DNA of 64,000 bases, taken from NCBI RefSeq assembly GCF_001506165.1, contig NZ_CP011427.1:3658001-3722000 (forward strand), given 5' to 3'. A program made the position numbers and the translations under genes. The notes under the pieces are model-generated. The model was not told where the DNA came from and made no database searches. It saw only the letters and a program-made list of their open reading frames with translations. Below, piece by piece: positions 1-9,017 of the stretch (its first letter is position 1; every line of letters begins with the position of its first letter). This stretch comes from Pantoea vagans. GTDB lineage: Bacteria > Pseudomonadota > Gammaproteobacteria > Enterobacterales > Enterobacteriaceae.

Positions 1-217
1 CCTCATAAAATGTCGCACTACTACCATTCCAGAAGTGCAAAGCACTAAAAAAATCAAACCCGTTAACGTTTTTAAGATAAAATTTAACGCAAAGGGATCA
101 TCTGGCGTCATGGAAGCGCGCCGATCGTACATCTTAAGTCACTTCGTACTCTATGTCGGAAAACAACCCAATGCGTTGTTTTCTTTTAAGTTTATGGCAA
201 AGAAAGAGGTTAATATT
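1..217. other. Intergenic leader upstream of gcd
   Basis: No gene is supported here. A frame continuous with gcd is open from near base 35, but the residues it would add resemble no Gcd N-terminus. A good ribosome site (AAAGAGG, about 203-209) sits just ahead of the ATG at 218. The stretch most likely holds the gcd promoter; no specific operator was recognised. Confidence 0.6.
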
Positions 218-2608
218 ATGGGGAAAGCTTCCTCATCTTTTGGCGTGATTCGTTTCCTGACAGTGCTGTTCGCACTGCTCACGGGCGCATTTATGCTGGT
301 TGGCGGCGTTTGGTTAGCCGCCATTGGAGGTTCCTGGTACTACGTTATTGGCGGTGTGATTATGTTGATCACCGCTGTCCTGCTGTGGCGTCGTAGCGGC
401 GCAGCAATCATGCTGTATGCCTTACTGCTGTTGGCTACGCTGGTGTGGGGTGTCTGGGAAGTCGGTTTCGACTTCTGGGCGCTGGCACCACGTACCGATG
501 TGCTGGTGATCTTCGGCATCTGGTTGATTCTGCCGTTTGTCTATCGCGGCCTGAACCATGCGGGTAAAGGTGCTCTCGGTCTGATGGCCGTTGCATTGAT
601 TGCCAGCATACTGGTTCTGGCGTGGGCGGTATTCCACGATCCGCAGGAGCTGAATGGTGAAATCCCTGCGGCGGCGGATAATGCCCCGCAAGCGCAGCCA
701 TTGAGCAACATCAAGGATGCTGACTGGCCAGCCTATGCGCGTGACCAGCAAGGCACCCGCTTCTCACCATTAAAGCAAATCAACAGCGGCAACGTGAAAG
801 ATCTGCAGGTGGCCTGGCAGTTCCAGACCGGCGATCTCAAGACCCCGAACGATCCGGGTGAAATCACCGACGAAGTAACGCCGATTAAAATCCGCGACAC
901 CTTGTATCTGTGTTCACCGCACCAGATTCTGTTTGCGCTGGATGCGACCACCGGTAAGCAGAAATGGAAATTCGATCCGGGCTTGAAGCCGAATCCAACT
1001 TTCCAGCACGTTACCTGCCGTGGTGTTTCTTATCATGAAATGCCTGCTGCCGCTGATGCAGCCAACACCCAGCCTGCGCTGTGCTCGCGCCGTATTTACC
1101 TGCCGGTAAACGACGGTCGTCTGTTCGCACTGGATGCCGAAACCGGTGAGCGTTGCCCATCATTCGGTAACAACGGTGAGCTGGATCTGCAGCACAAACA
1201 GCCGGTGCTGACCCCAGGTCAGTATGAGCCGACTTCCCCACCGATCATCACTGATACCACTATCGTGATTGCCGGTGCGGTCACCGATAACTATTCAACC
1301 CGTGAGCCGTCAGGCGCCATCCGTGGCTTTGACGTCAACACCGGTAAGCTGCTGTGGGTGTTTGATCCGGGCGCGAAAGATCCTAACGCGATTCCAGATG
1401 ACGAACACAGCTTCACCATGAACTCGCCTAACTCTTGGGCACCGGCGGTGTACGATCCAAAACTGGATACCGTTTACCTGCCGATGGGCGTTTCCACTCC
1501 AGATATCTGGGGCGGCAACCGTACACCTGATCAAGAGCGTTATGCGAGCAGCGTGCTGGCCCTGAATGCCACTACCGGTAAGCTGGTATGGTCATATCAG
1601 ACGGTGCATCACGATCTGTGGGATATGGACCTGCCGTCACAGCCGACGCTGGCCGATATCACCGACAAAGAGGGCAACACCGTACCGGTGATTTATGCCC
1701 CGGCGAAAACCGGTAACATCTTTGTATTGGATCGCCGTACCGGTAAGCCTGTCGTGCCAGCACCAGAGACGCCAGTGCCGCAGGGTGCTGCGAAAGGTGA
1801 CCACGTTTCTCCTACTCAGCCGTACTCCGAACTGACCTTCCGTCCGAAAAACAATCTGACGGACAAGGACATGTGGGGCGCGACTATGTACGACCAGCTG
1901 GTGTGCCGCGTGATCTTCAAGCGTCTGCGCTATGAAGGTCCGTTCACGCCGCCGTCTGAGCAGGGTACGTTGGTATTCCCAGGTAACCTCGGCATGTTTG
2001 AGTGGGGTGGTATCGCGGTTGATCCACATCGTCAGATCGCGATTGCTAACCCAATGGCGCTGCCGTTTGTCTCTAAACTGGTGCCACGCGGTCCGGGTAA
2101 CCCGATCGAACCCCCAGCTGATGACAAAGGTGGTTCAGGTACCGAAACCGGTATCCAGCCACAGTATGGCGTGCCTTATGGTGTGGAGCTGAATCCGTTC
2201 CTGTCTCCGTTCGGTCTGCCGTGTAAACAGCCAGCATGGGGCTATGTCTCTGCTGTTGACCTGAAAACCAACGAAACCGTGTGGAAGAAACGTATCGGTA
2301 CCGTTCGCGACAGCGCACCGGTTCCAGTGCCGTTCAAGATGGGTATGCCAATGCTGGGCGGCCCAATCACCACCGCCGGTAACGTGTTCTTCATTGGTGC
2401 GACTGCCGATAACTATCTGCGCGCGTTCGACACCAACACCGGGGAAATGCTGTGGCAAGCACGTCTGCCAGCCGGTGGCCAGGCAACACCGATGACCTAT
2501 GAAGTGGATGGCAAGCAGTATGTTGTCATCGCAGCAGGCGGTCACGGTTCGTTTGGGACTAAGCTGGGCGATTATGTGATTGCTTATGCACTGCCAGATG
2601 CGAAGTAA
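218..2608 (+). CDS. gcd: Membrane-bound PQQ-dependent glucose dehydrogenase
   Basis: Oxidises D-glucose to glucono-lactone on the periplasmic side and passes electrons to ubiquinone. The 796-residue product has the length of E. coli Gcd. Residues 1-140 hold five hydrophobic membrane segments. The rest is a PQQ beta-propeller with repeated DxxTGK-type blades (LDATTGK, FDVNTGK, LNATTGK). The HHDLWDMDLP stretch at about 464-473 covers the region of the catalytic Asp466 of E. coli, and AKTGNIFVLDRRTGKP follows it. The start at 218 is preferred over an upstream ATG because of AAAGAGG and the family N-terminus. It is monocistronic with its own terminator. No PQQ biosynthesis genes are in the window, so the cofactor must be made elsewhere or taken up. 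The gluconate 2-dehydrogenase operon at 18-22 kb could use its product. Confidence 0.97.
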   Translation: MGKASSSFGVIRFLTVLFALLTGAFMLVGGVWLAAIGGSWYYVIGGVIMLITAVLLWRRSGAAIMLYALLLLATLVWGVWEVGFDFWALAPRTDVLVIFGIWLILPFVYRGLNHAGKGALGLMAVALIASILVLAWAVFHDPQELNGEIPAAADNAPQAQPLSNIKDADWPAYARDQQGTRFSPLKQINSGNVKDLQVAWQFQTGDLKTPNDPGEITDEVTPIKIRDTLYLCSPHQILFALDATTGKQKWKFDPGLKPNPTFQHVTCRGVSYHEMPAAADAANTQPALCSRRIYLPVNDGRLFALDAETGERCPSFGNNGELDLQHKQPVLTPGQYEPTSPPIITDTTIVIAGAVTDNYSTREPSGAIRGFDVNTGKLLWVFDPGAKDPNAIPDDEHSFTMNSPNSWAPAVYDPKLDTVYLPMGVSTPDIWGGNRTPDQERYASSVLALNATTGKLVWSYQTVHHDLWDMDLPSQPTLADITDKEGNTVPVIYAPAKTGNIFVLDRRTGKPVVPAPETPVPQGAAKGDHVSPTQPYSELTFRPKNNLTDKDMWGATMYDQLVCRVIFKRLRYEGPFTPPSEQGTLVFPGNLGMFEWGGIAVDPHRQIAIANPMALPFVSKLVPRGPGNPIEPPADDKGGSGTETGIQPQYGVPYGVELNPFLSPFGLPCKQPAWGYVSAVDLKTNETVWKKRIGTVRDSAPVPVPFKMGMPMLGGPITTAGNVFFIGATADNYLRAFDTNTGEMLWQARLPAGGQATPMTYEVDGKQYVVIAAGGHGSFGTKLGDYVIAYALPDAK

Positions 2609-2627
2609 GCCTCTGGGTTAAAATGAC

Positions 2628-2656
2628 AAAGGCGGGCTGAGAAGCCCGCCTTTTTA
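2628..2656 (+). terminator. Rho-independent terminator of gcd
   Basis: A GC-rich stem (GGCGGGCT / AGCCCGCC) with a short GAGA-type loop is followed by a T run, 20 bases after the gcd stop codon. Confidence 0.93.
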
Positions 2657-2683
2657 TTGCTTCACGTTCTGCAGCTAACAGAT

Positions 2684-2706
2684 GCGCAATGAATTGCGCC
2701 GCTACG
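2684..2706. repeat. Short palindromic repeat, GTAGCGGCGC type
   Basis: A GCGCAAT/ATTGCGC hairpin is followed by CGCTACG. It matches the other units listed below. Its CTA supplies the TAG stop codon (2702-2704, complement) of the neighbouring exporter gene. Confidence 0.8.
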
Positions 2707-3913
2707 GTTTTTTTAACACTCGTGCATTTAACAATGCGCATAGCGCAATGATCACACAGGTCGCCAGAAACACGGGCTGCATGCCGAATGCGCCGCCGAC
2801 AAATCCACCAAACAGCGGGCCCGACACCTGGCCGACATATTGAGCCGAAGTCGAATAGCCCAGCATTTTCCCCACCTGCTCTTGCGGCACGTTATGGCGA
2901 ATCAACGCCGTCACACAGGGCATCAACCCGCCCAGCGCCATCCCCATCAGGAAACGCAATACCACCAGTTGCCAGGCTTGGGTAATAAACGCCTGGGGAA
3001 TCAGCAGCACGGCACAGGCAATCAGGCCATAAACCAACACCCGTCCATGCCCGACCCGATCCGCCAGTCGGCCCAAACGCGGTGCAGAGAGAATGCTGCC
3101 CAATGCGGCGGCGGCCATCACCACCCCCGCCGTGACCGTAATGGCATGTTCACCCTGGACAAACTGGCCGATATACAGCGTGATAATCGGTTCAATCGAC
3201 ATGTTGGCGAAAATCAGCAACATGCCTGATAACCACATCAGCCTGACCACCGGCAGATTAATCGATTTATCTTCCTCAATATTGCTCTGCGCCGCTTTTT
3301 TACCGGCTTGACGCGGTGCTTCTTTTAACAAAAAGGTGGTGGCAAGGAAGGCGAGGAAAATCACCGCACCGGTCAGCCAGAAGGTGTGACGAATCCCGAT
3401 AAGAGGTGGCAGTATCCCGCCCAGCAGCGGCCCCACCACGTTGCCCGCCATAATGCCGGATGACAATACCCCCAGCGCCCAGCCAGTCTGCTCTTTAGGC
3501 GTCTGCGACGCCACCAGAATGGTTGAGCCAGAGGCATAGCCACCTAATAAACCGGCTAACAAACGCAGCGCCACCAGCTGCCACGGCGCGGTCGCCATAC
3601 CAATCAGTGACATGGCAATCGCCATCCCAAGGCTGGCTCGGATCAGCATCAGTTTACGGCCATAGCGATCGGCCAACTTACCCCACAATGGTGCGGTGAG
3701 CGCCGCGCTCAGGAAGGTTGCGCCATACGCGGCCCCAGACCAACGGGCAATCGCGGCAGGTTCCTGCACGCCAAGCTGCTGCACGTAGAGTGGTAAAAAA
3801 GGTAACAGTAACGTCATCGCCACGATGGTACTGAACGAACCCAGCACGCAGACACACAAGTTACGCTTCCAGTGTTGCTGCTCAGGCGCTAACACGGTTG
3901 AAGAGGACGACAT
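2702..3913 (-). CDS. MFS drug/metabolite exporter, MdtG-like (DHA1 family)
   Basis: A 403-residue, 12-helix major facilitator. The N-terminal stretch (HWKRNLCVC, then LLPFLPLYVQQLGV) and the loop GKLADRYGRKLM match the MdtG/YceE branch of the drug:H+ antiporter family, as does SAPRLGRLADRVG in the second half. The start at 3913 (MSSSSTVLAP) is preferred over an upstream in-frame ATG because the extra 38 residues have no family counterpart. A LysR gene lies just upstream on the same strand with a 110-base gap, so the two may be regulated together. The stop codon falls inside a palindromic repeat. The substrate cannot be told from sequence; fosfomycin or deoxycholate export, as reported for MdtG, is only a family hint. 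Confidence 0.85.
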   Translation of the reverse strand: MSSSSTVLAPEQQHWKRNLCVCVLGSFSTIVAMTLLLPFLPLYVQQLGVQEPAAIARWSGAAYGATFLSAALTAPLWGKLADRYGRKLMLIRASLGMAIAMSLIGMATAPWQLVALRLLAGLLGGYASGSTILVASQTPKEQTGWALGVLSSGIMAGNVVGPLLGGILPPLIGIRHTFWLTGAVIFLAFLATTFLLKEAPRQAGKKAAQSNIEEDKSINLPVVRLMWLSGMLLIFANMSIEPIITLYIGQFVQGEHAITVTAGVVMAAAALGSILSAPRLGRLADRVGHGRVLVYGLIACAVLLIPQAFITQAWQLVVLRFLMGMALGGLMPCVTALIRHNVPQEQVGKMLGYSTSAQYVGQVSGPLFGGFVGGAFGMQPVFLATCVIIALCALLNARVLKKP

Positions 3914-4023
3914 AGTGATTTCCCTGTTTTTGCTTTTTAGCAGGCTAACAGCGCTGAAGCGGAGAAAACAGGGCGAGAGGGATATTTGCCAACCAGCACT
4001 GCATTGTTGCCAGATAACAACAA

Positions 4024-4914
4024 TCAACCTTCACCTAATGTATTGATGAGTGCATCACACAGCAGCGTGACCGGTGACGAAGGCTGTGGCTGCTCTTTGA
4101 GCAGTAGATAGCTGTGCAAGCGATCCATCTGCCACTCCGGTAACACCTGCTGAATTTCCCCACACCCTAACGCCTCTTGCGTCATATACGCAGGCAGATA
4201 AGCGATACCCGTGCCCGCCAGCGCGGCATTCAGCAGCGCCATGCTGTTATTGGCACGAAAGCGGCTATGTACGTCCAGCGCCAGTCGCTGTTTGTCGCGT
4301 CGAAACGGCAGTGCAGCGGTATGCGCCGGACCGTGAAAAAGCAGCAAATCGTGGCGGGTCAGGCGTTCAGGATGATCGATGGCAGGATGCGCCGCCAGAT
4401 AATCGGGCGTGGCATACAAGCCCCACTCAATCGTGCTTAATTCCCGAAAATTGGCCACTTCCGGCGGCCGGGCGCGGATCACGATCGCGACATCTGCACT
4501 GGGTTGTGGGTCGTCACTGGTGGTGAGTTCAAGGTCGACGTTGATGTGAATATGACGGCGGATAAAGTTATTCAGGGTGGGTACCACGCACTGGCAACCA
4601 AAGGTGATGGGCGCCTGCAAGCGCACATTCCCGGCGGGCAGTTGATGTACCTGCTGCACAAAAGCATCGGCACGGTGCATCTCTTCCAGCATGCGGGTAC
4701 AGAACGGATAGTAAGCCTGCCCCAGCTCGGTCAGCACCACCTTGCGCGTAGTTCGCTGCAGCAGTTTGATGCCGAGCCGCACTTCCAGCCGGGCAATTTC
4801 ACGGCTGACATGCGATTTTGAGATACCCAGGGTTCGCGCAGCTTCACTGAAACTTTGCCGCTCTACGACGCGCGCAAACAGCATCATAGCGGTGAGATTA
4901 TCGCTGTTGTCCAT
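4024..4914 (-). CDS. LysR-family transcriptional regulator
   Basis: A 296-residue LTTR. The N-terminal winged helix-turn-helix (FSEAARTLGISKSHVSREIARLE, about 22-44) is followed by a LysR substrate-binding domain. The helix pattern, with SHVSREIARLE and LLQRTTRKVVLTELG, is the type usual in the CrgA/DmlR group of one-component regulators. It lies directly upstream of the MdtG-like exporter in the same orientation and could control it, but no operator was recognised. The ligand is unknown. Confidence 0.9.
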   Translation of the reverse strand: MDNSDNLTAMMLFARVVERQSFSEAARTLGISKSHVSREIARLEVRLGIKLLQRTTRKVVLTELGQAYYPFCTRMLEEMHRADAFVQQVHQLPAGNVRLQAPITFGCQCVVPTLNNFIRRHIHINVDLELTTSDDPQPSADVAIVIRARPPEVANFRELSTIEWGLYATPDYLAAHPAIDHPERLTRHDLLLFHGPAHTAALPFRRDKQRLALDVHSRFRANNSMALLNAALAGTGIAYLPAYMTQEALGCGEIQQVLPEWQMDRLHSYLLLKEQPQPSSPVTLLCDALINTLGEG

Positions 4915-4998
4915 GTTCTCAGACAGATGAAGAGAGTGAGAACTGAAGATTAAAAGTAAACGACAGAATTAGCACCGAATTTCATCACTGCACATATT

Positions 4999-5074
4999 CG
5001 TAGCGGCACGATTTATCGCGCATAGCAGAGGCTAAAGTGCCGCTGAAAGACGCGCAATGAATTGCGCCGCTACG
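4999..5074. repeat. Inverted pair of GTAGCGGCGC-type palindromic repeats
   Basis: One unit (CGTAGCGGCACGATTTATCG..., 4999-5021) and its inverted partner (GCGCAATGAATTGCGCCGC..., 5052-5074) face each other across about 30 bases. This is the arrangement typical of paired REP-like elements. They lie between the LysR and AraC genes. Confidence 0.8.
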
Positions 5075-5107
5075 AAGACTGCGCTGAGAAAATAGAGTGA
5101 GCTTGCC

Positions 5108-5476
5108 TCAACTGGCCACCGCCAGCGGGAATAACAAACGTTCCTGTTCAACACGACGCTGGCGGCGTAACTGGCCCGGCGTGACGCTAAAGTAATTTTT
5201 AAAGGTGCGGGTGTAGGCCTGTTGGGTATCAAACCCGTAGCTCATCGCCACCTGTAAAATCGCTTCATCACTGTTAATCAGCGTGAGCGCTGACTCAGTC
5301 AACCGGCGCTGGCGAATGTACTCTGCCAGAGAGAAGCCCGTGTGTTGACGGAACAGACGTTGTAGATGCCAGCGGGAGTATCCCGAGCGGCGTGCTACTT
5401 CATCCAGATGCAGATCGTGACCTAAGTTGTCTTCTATCCAGTCCAGCAAACTACGGATAAATTCGCTCTGATTCAT
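5108..5476 (-). CDS. Small AraC-family regulator, MarA/SoxS/Rob-like
   Basis: A 122-residue protein made almost wholly of the two-helix-turn-helix AraC DNA-binding domain. The motif GYSRWHLQRLFRQHTG lies at about 35-50, and the second helix unit contains AMSYGFDTQQAYTRTFKNYF. It has no ligand domain, so activity is probably set by its own synthesis, as for MarA and SoxS. The start at 5476 is fixed by a perfect AGGAGG five bases upstream (5482-5487, complement). It is distinct from the SoxS at 56.5 kb. RamA or another MarA paralogue is possible; the C-terminal tail LRRQRRVEQERLLFPLAVAS is not familiar. Confidence 0.9.
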   Translation of the reverse strand: MNQSEFIRSLLDWIEDNLGHDLHLDEVARRSGYSRWHLQRLFRQHTGFSLAEYIRQRRLTESALTLINSDEAILQVAMSYGFDTQQAYTRTFKNYFSVTPGQLRRQRRVEQERLLFPLAVAS

Positions 5477-5641
5477 GGGAACCTCCTGCTTCGACAATAT
5501 GTCCAGTGCAGTCACTGTAGCGCGTTAAATTTATCCCTTAATTAGCAGAAAATTAGCGCAGAATTAGCAAGGAGGGAGAGCAGTGTAATTATCTACTAAG
5601 AATCCGAAGGTAAACTGCGTTCATCAGTCTGGGAGAACACT

Positions 5642-6301
5642 ATGCGCGTGCTGCTGGTAGAAGATGATGAAATGATTGGCACCAACTTGCAGCAGGCGCT
5701 GGAAGCGGCGGGCTGGTCAGTGGACTGGGTGCGCGATGGCGTGTATGCCACCAATGCCTGGTCTGAGGGCGGCTATACCTGCGTATTGCTTGATTTAGGC
5801 TTGCCGCGTGAAGATGGCATCCACGTATTGAAACGTGCTCGCACCCGAGGCGATATGACGCCGGTGCTGGTACTGACAGCGCGTGACACCGTACAACAGC
5901 GTATTCAAGGCCTCGACAGCGGTGCCGATGACTATTTGCTCAAACCCTTTGATTTGCAAGAGGTACTGGCGCGCATGCGTGCAATCACCCGACGTCGTCA
6001 CGGTGCGGCGGATTCCCTGTTAGGTAGCGGCGATGTGCAGCTGGATATGATGACGCGTGAGGTATTGTATAAAGGGCAACGCGAACAACTCACCGCCCGT
6101 GAATATGCGCTGCTGTATGCACTGCTGGAACGTCCCGGCGCGATTTTATCGCGTGAACAATTAGAAAACCGCATCTATGGCTGGGGAGAAGAAGTCACCA
6201 GTAACGCCGTTGATGTGCTGATCCACGGCATGCGCCGCAAGCTTGATAACGAAGTGATTCGTAACGTACGCGGCCTGGGCTGGCGAGTACCGGCAATATG
6301 A
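5642..6301 (+). CDS. OmpR-family response regulator (QseB/PmrA-like)
   Basis: 219 residues. The receiver domain has the acidic pair ED(7-9), phospho-acceptor Asp51 (LLDLGLP), Thr79 and Lys101 (DDYLLKPF). The C-terminal winged helix ends with GLGWRVPAI, including the recognition segment VTSNAVDVLIHGMRRKL. The stop codon overlaps the start of the sensor kinase by ATGA, so the two are translationally coupled. The closest well-known relatives are QseB and BasR/PmrA, but the exact orthologue is not certain. Confidence 0.92.
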   Translation: MRVLLVEDDEMIGTNLQQALEAAGWSVDWVRDGVYATNAWSEGGYTCVLLDLGLPREDGIHVLKRARTRGDMTPVLVLTARDTVQQRIQGLDSGADDYLLKPFDLQEVLARMRAITRRRHGAADSLLGSGDVQLDMMTREVLYKGQREQLTAREYALLYALLERPGAILSREQLENRIYGWGEEVTSNAVDVLIHGMRRKLDNEVIRNVRGLGWRVPAI

Positions 6302-7656
6302 AACCTTTCACCTTTATGCGCTCCTTGCGTAACAAACTGCTGCTCACCCTGGTGCTGTTGCACCTGGCGATGATTGGCGGCGTCACCTGGTACTTCTACC
6401 ACTGCTATGGCGACATGATGGGCACCATGAAGGACGATCAACTCGCGAAGATCGCCGATGCCTGGTCATCCAGCCAACGCATGCCCGCGCTAATGCCGAT
6501 GGTGATGCAGCAAGAGAAGCTAAAAAGTACCTACATCGTGCAGTTGTGGGATGACCACAACCACCTGCGCGCCAGTTCCTGGCCTGCGTTACAGGCACCG
6601 CTCCAGCCCAAAAAAGGCTGGTCAGATTTGAAAGTGGGCGACTGCGGCGATGACTGTGAATGGCGTGTCTATACCCGCCCCGGTGAGTTAGGCAGTGAAA
6701 TTGGCAATATTCAGGTGTTGCATAACATTGGCTACATGAAGAGCTTGATGGTGAAGCGGGTACTTTCCGCCATCATTCCGTTGATGCTAATGATGCCACT
6801 CTCGCTGCTGGTGATATGGTTAGTAGTTCGCGCGATTACCCGAGATTTACGCGTGGCGTCGCGGCAAATTGCCGCCCAGGAAACGCTGCACCCCCACGCG
6901 GTTTCACCCAACAGCCTGCCCGATGAAGTGCTGCCGCTGGTCGCGGCTTATAACTCGCTGCTGGATAAACTGCGTGCGGCCTGGTCTTCACAGCGTCAGT
7001 TCCTGGAAGATGCCGCGCATGAATTACGCACGCCGGTGACCGCCGTCACTCTCCAACTGGAAAATCTGCGTCAGCATATTCAACCGGGCGAGGCCAGCCG
7101 ACAGTTTGACCAGTTGGAAGCGGGCGTCACGCGCACGCGCCACTTAGTTACGCAACTGCTCAACATCTCACGGCAGGAAGATCAGTCGGTAGTAGCCTCC
7201 GTCGAGACCATCGACATCGACGATCTGCTCAAAGAGAGTATTGAGCAACTGATGGTGGTGGCAGACAAACGCGGGATTGATATTGGCTTTAACGGCACGA
7301 CGCATTACCGCCTGCACGCCAGCCGCTCCGATTTGCGCAGCCTGTTCGATAACCTGATAGGCAATGCCATGCTGCACACGCCAGAGGGCAGTCTGGTGGA
7401 TGTGCTGTTACATCGCGTGGGCAATCACACCGTGGTGGATATCATCGATAATGGTCCAGGCATGCCGGAATCCTTTATTGAACGCGCCTTTGACCGCTTC
7501 ACACGCTCGCCGGATGTGCAGGCACAAGGCAGCGGCTTGGGGTTATCCATTGTTCGTAGCGTGGCGCAAAAGCATCAAATGCAGGTGGCGCTGTCCAACT
7601 GTCATAATCCGCAAGGCGAGATTTCTGGCTTGCAGGTACGTGTGACCTTGCCTTGA
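6298..7656 (+). CDS. Sensor histidine kinase of the OmpR/QseC type
   Basis: 452 residues, the usual QseC length. It has a membrane helix at 12-34, a periplasmic loop of about 120 residues, a second helix at 158-180, then a HAMP-like linker. The H-box is FLEDAAHELRTP with His241. The N-box (FDNLIGNAMLHTP), G1 (DIIDNGPGMP), F-box (FDRFTRSP) and G2 (GSGLGLSIV) are all present, so the kinase looks active. The periplasmic loop carries a compact CGDDC motif (Cys116, Cys120), which may bind a metal or form a disulfide. The signal is unknown. It is co-transcribed with the regulator upstream. Confidence 0.92.
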   Translation: MKPFTFMRSLRNKLLLTLVLLHLAMIGGVTWYFYHCYGDMMGTMKDDQLAKIADAWSSSQRMPALMPMVMQQEKLKSTYIVQLWDDHNHLRASSWPALQAPLQPKKGWSDLKVGDCGDDCEWRVYTRPGELGSEIGNIQVLHNIGYMKSLMVKRVLSAIIPLMLMMPLSLLVIWLVVRAITRDLRVASRQIAAQETLHPHAVSPNSLPDEVLPLVAAYNSLLDKLRAAWSSQRQFLEDAAHELRTPVTAVTLQLENLRQHIQPGEASRQFDQLEAGVTRTRHLVTQLLNISRQEDQSVVASVETIDIDDLLKESIEQLMVVADKRGIDIGFNGTTHYRLHASRSDLRSLFDNLIGNAMLHTPEGSLVDVLLHRVGNHTVVDIIDNGPGMPESFIERAFDRFTRSPDVQAQGSGLGLSIVRSVAQKHQMQVALSNCHNPQGEISGLQVRVTLP

Positions 7657-7700
7657 TTCGACGGTTGCTAACCTTTTCGGTAGAGCGCGGTCTTCAGGCC

Positions 7701-7720
7701 GCGCGATAAATCGCGCCACT
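7701..7720. repeat. Palindromic repeat unit, GCGCGAT/ATCGCGC stem
   Basis: A GCGCGAT-AA-ATCGCGC hairpin with a degenerate tail. It is preceded by a second hairpin built on GCGCGGTCTTCAGGCCGCGC (7685-7704). It follows the sensor kinase gene. Confidence 0.7.
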
Positions 7721-7804
7721 CCCTCCTTTTCAACATCCCATCAAATTACCGCTGAACGCGACAACGTAATCGGTTGCGGGGTTCCGTTCGCAACACGCCT
7801 TTTT

Positions 7805-7820
7805 TGTGATCACAGTCACA
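7805..7820. promoter_or_regulatory. CRP-binding site upstream of tsx
   Basis: TGTGATCACAGTCACA is a perfect TGTGA-N6-TCACA palindrome flanked by T-rich sequence, 200 bases before tsx. E. coli tsx is known to be controlled by cAMP-CRP together with CytR and DeoR. Confidence 0.9.
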
Positions 7821-7856
7821 TTTCAGATGAATCAAAATGCAACACATTTTGACAAA

Positions 7857-7872
7857 CGTGATCAAAATCTAT
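7857..7872. promoter_or_regulatory. Possible second CRP-like site upstream of tsx
   Basis: CGTGATCAAAATCTAT keeps the strong left half and a poor right half. It is centred 52 bases downstream of the perfect CRP site. Paired CRP sites flanking a CytR site are the known layout of the E. coli tsx-P2 promoter, which is why this weak match is recorded. Confidence 0.45.
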
Positions 7873-8019
7873 TTCCTATCGCTCTGTTACAGGCACATTA
7901 CGCGCACTTGAAAATTCGGCGATTCAGACCGTTTAAACCAACACACTGCCCATCCCCTGGGATCGATTTGACACGATCGCGGCGCATTCGCGGCGATCAC
8001 AAGCATGTGGATAACAATA

Positions 8020-8886
8020 ATGAAATTTAAAGCATTGATAGCAGGGGCCTTATTGGCCAGCAGCTGGACCGGCGCGGCACAAGCGGCAGACAGCGATCCG
8101 CAGTATCTTTCTGACTGGTGGCATCAGAGCGTAAACGTGGTGGGCAGCTATCACACGCGCTTCGGACCTCAGTTCAACAACGATGTGTATCTCGAATACG
8201 AAGCCTTTGCCAAAAAGGACTGGTTCGATTTCTACGGCTATGCCGACCTGACCAACTTCTTTGGCGCAGGCAACAGCAACGCAAACGGCATTTTCGACCA
8301 CGGTTCGCCGCTGTTCATGGAAATTGAGCCGCGTTTCTCTATCGATAAACTGACCGGCACCAGCCTGGCATTTGGTCCGTTTAAAGAGTGGTACTTCGCG
8401 AACAACTATATCTATGACATGGGTCGCAACGCGTCACAGCGTCAAAACACCTGGTACATGGGTCTGGGTACCGATATTGATACCCACAGCGATATCGGCC
8501 TGTCACTGAACGTGTATGCCAAGTACCAGTGGCAGAACTATGGTGCGGCGAACGAAAACAGCTGGGATGGTTATCGCTTCAAGGTGAAATACTTTGTGCC
8601 GATTACCGATCTGTGGGGCGGTAAGCTGAGCTATATCGGCTTCACCAACTTCGACTGGGGCTCGGATCTGCGTGACGAAACCGGTCCATCGCGTACCAGC
8701 AACTCGATCGCCTCCAGCCACATCCTGTCGCTGAACTACGATCACTGGCACGTTTCTACCGTGGCGCGTTACTTCCACAACGGCGGACAGTGGGCGGATG
8801 GTCAGGAGCTGAACTTCGGCAACGGTCCGTTTGAAGTGAAATCAACCGGCTGGGGTTACTACCTGGTGGTGGGTTACAACTTCTGA
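8020..8886 (+). CDS. tsx: Nucleoside-specific channel-forming outer membrane protein Tsx
   Basis: 288 residues. The signal peptide ([18 protein letters not shown]...) ends at about residue 22 with AQAA. The mature part is nearly identical to E. coli Tsx over long stretches, for example [39 protein letters not shown] and [12 protein letters not shown], and ends with the C-terminal Phe of outer membrane barrels (VVGYNF). It lets nucleosides and deoxynucleosides cross the outer membrane. The start at 8020 gives the correct signal peptide; an upstream ATG at 8005 would add only five residues. CRP sites lie upstream. Confidence 0.97.
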   Translation: MKFKALIAGALLASSWTGAAQAADSDPQYLSDWWHQSVNVVGSYHTRFGPQFNNDVYLEYEAFAKKDWFDFYGYADLTNFFGAGNSNANGIFDHGSPLFMEIEPRFSIDKLTGTSLAFGPFKEWYFANNYIYDMGRNASQRQNTWYMGLGTDIDTHSDIGLSLNVYAKYQWQNYGAANENSWDGYRFKVKYFVPITDLWGGKLSYIGFTNFDWGSDLRDETGPSRTSNSIASSHILSLNYDHWHVSTVARYFHNGGQWADGQELNFGNGPFEVKSTGWGYYLVVGYNF

Positions 8887-8895
8887 TTGCATGGA

Positions 8896-8999
8896 CCAGG
8901 TCGCCATAAATGGCGACCCTACAACGATCGTGTGCGGTTTTCGTAGGGTGCGCATTTATGCGCACCTGGTAACATACACGCAATGAATTGTGCCGCCAC
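8896..8999. repeat. Cluster of three palindromic repeat units
   Basis: Two units form an inverted pair with identical arms but different stems. Unit 8896-8922 has arms CCAGG and CCCTAC around TCGCCATAAATGGCGA. Unit 8943-8969 has GTAGGG and CCTGG around TGCGCATTTATGCGCA. A third, degenerate GCGCAAT-type unit lies at 8979-8999. The cluster separates the convergent tsx and VOC genes. Confidence 0.88.
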
Positions 9000-9017
9000 G
9001 CATCTCAACAACACCTG

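Noticed and set aside
7806..8030. A 74-codon frame ahead of tsx
   Set aside because: It covers the CRP sites and promoter and resembles no protein.
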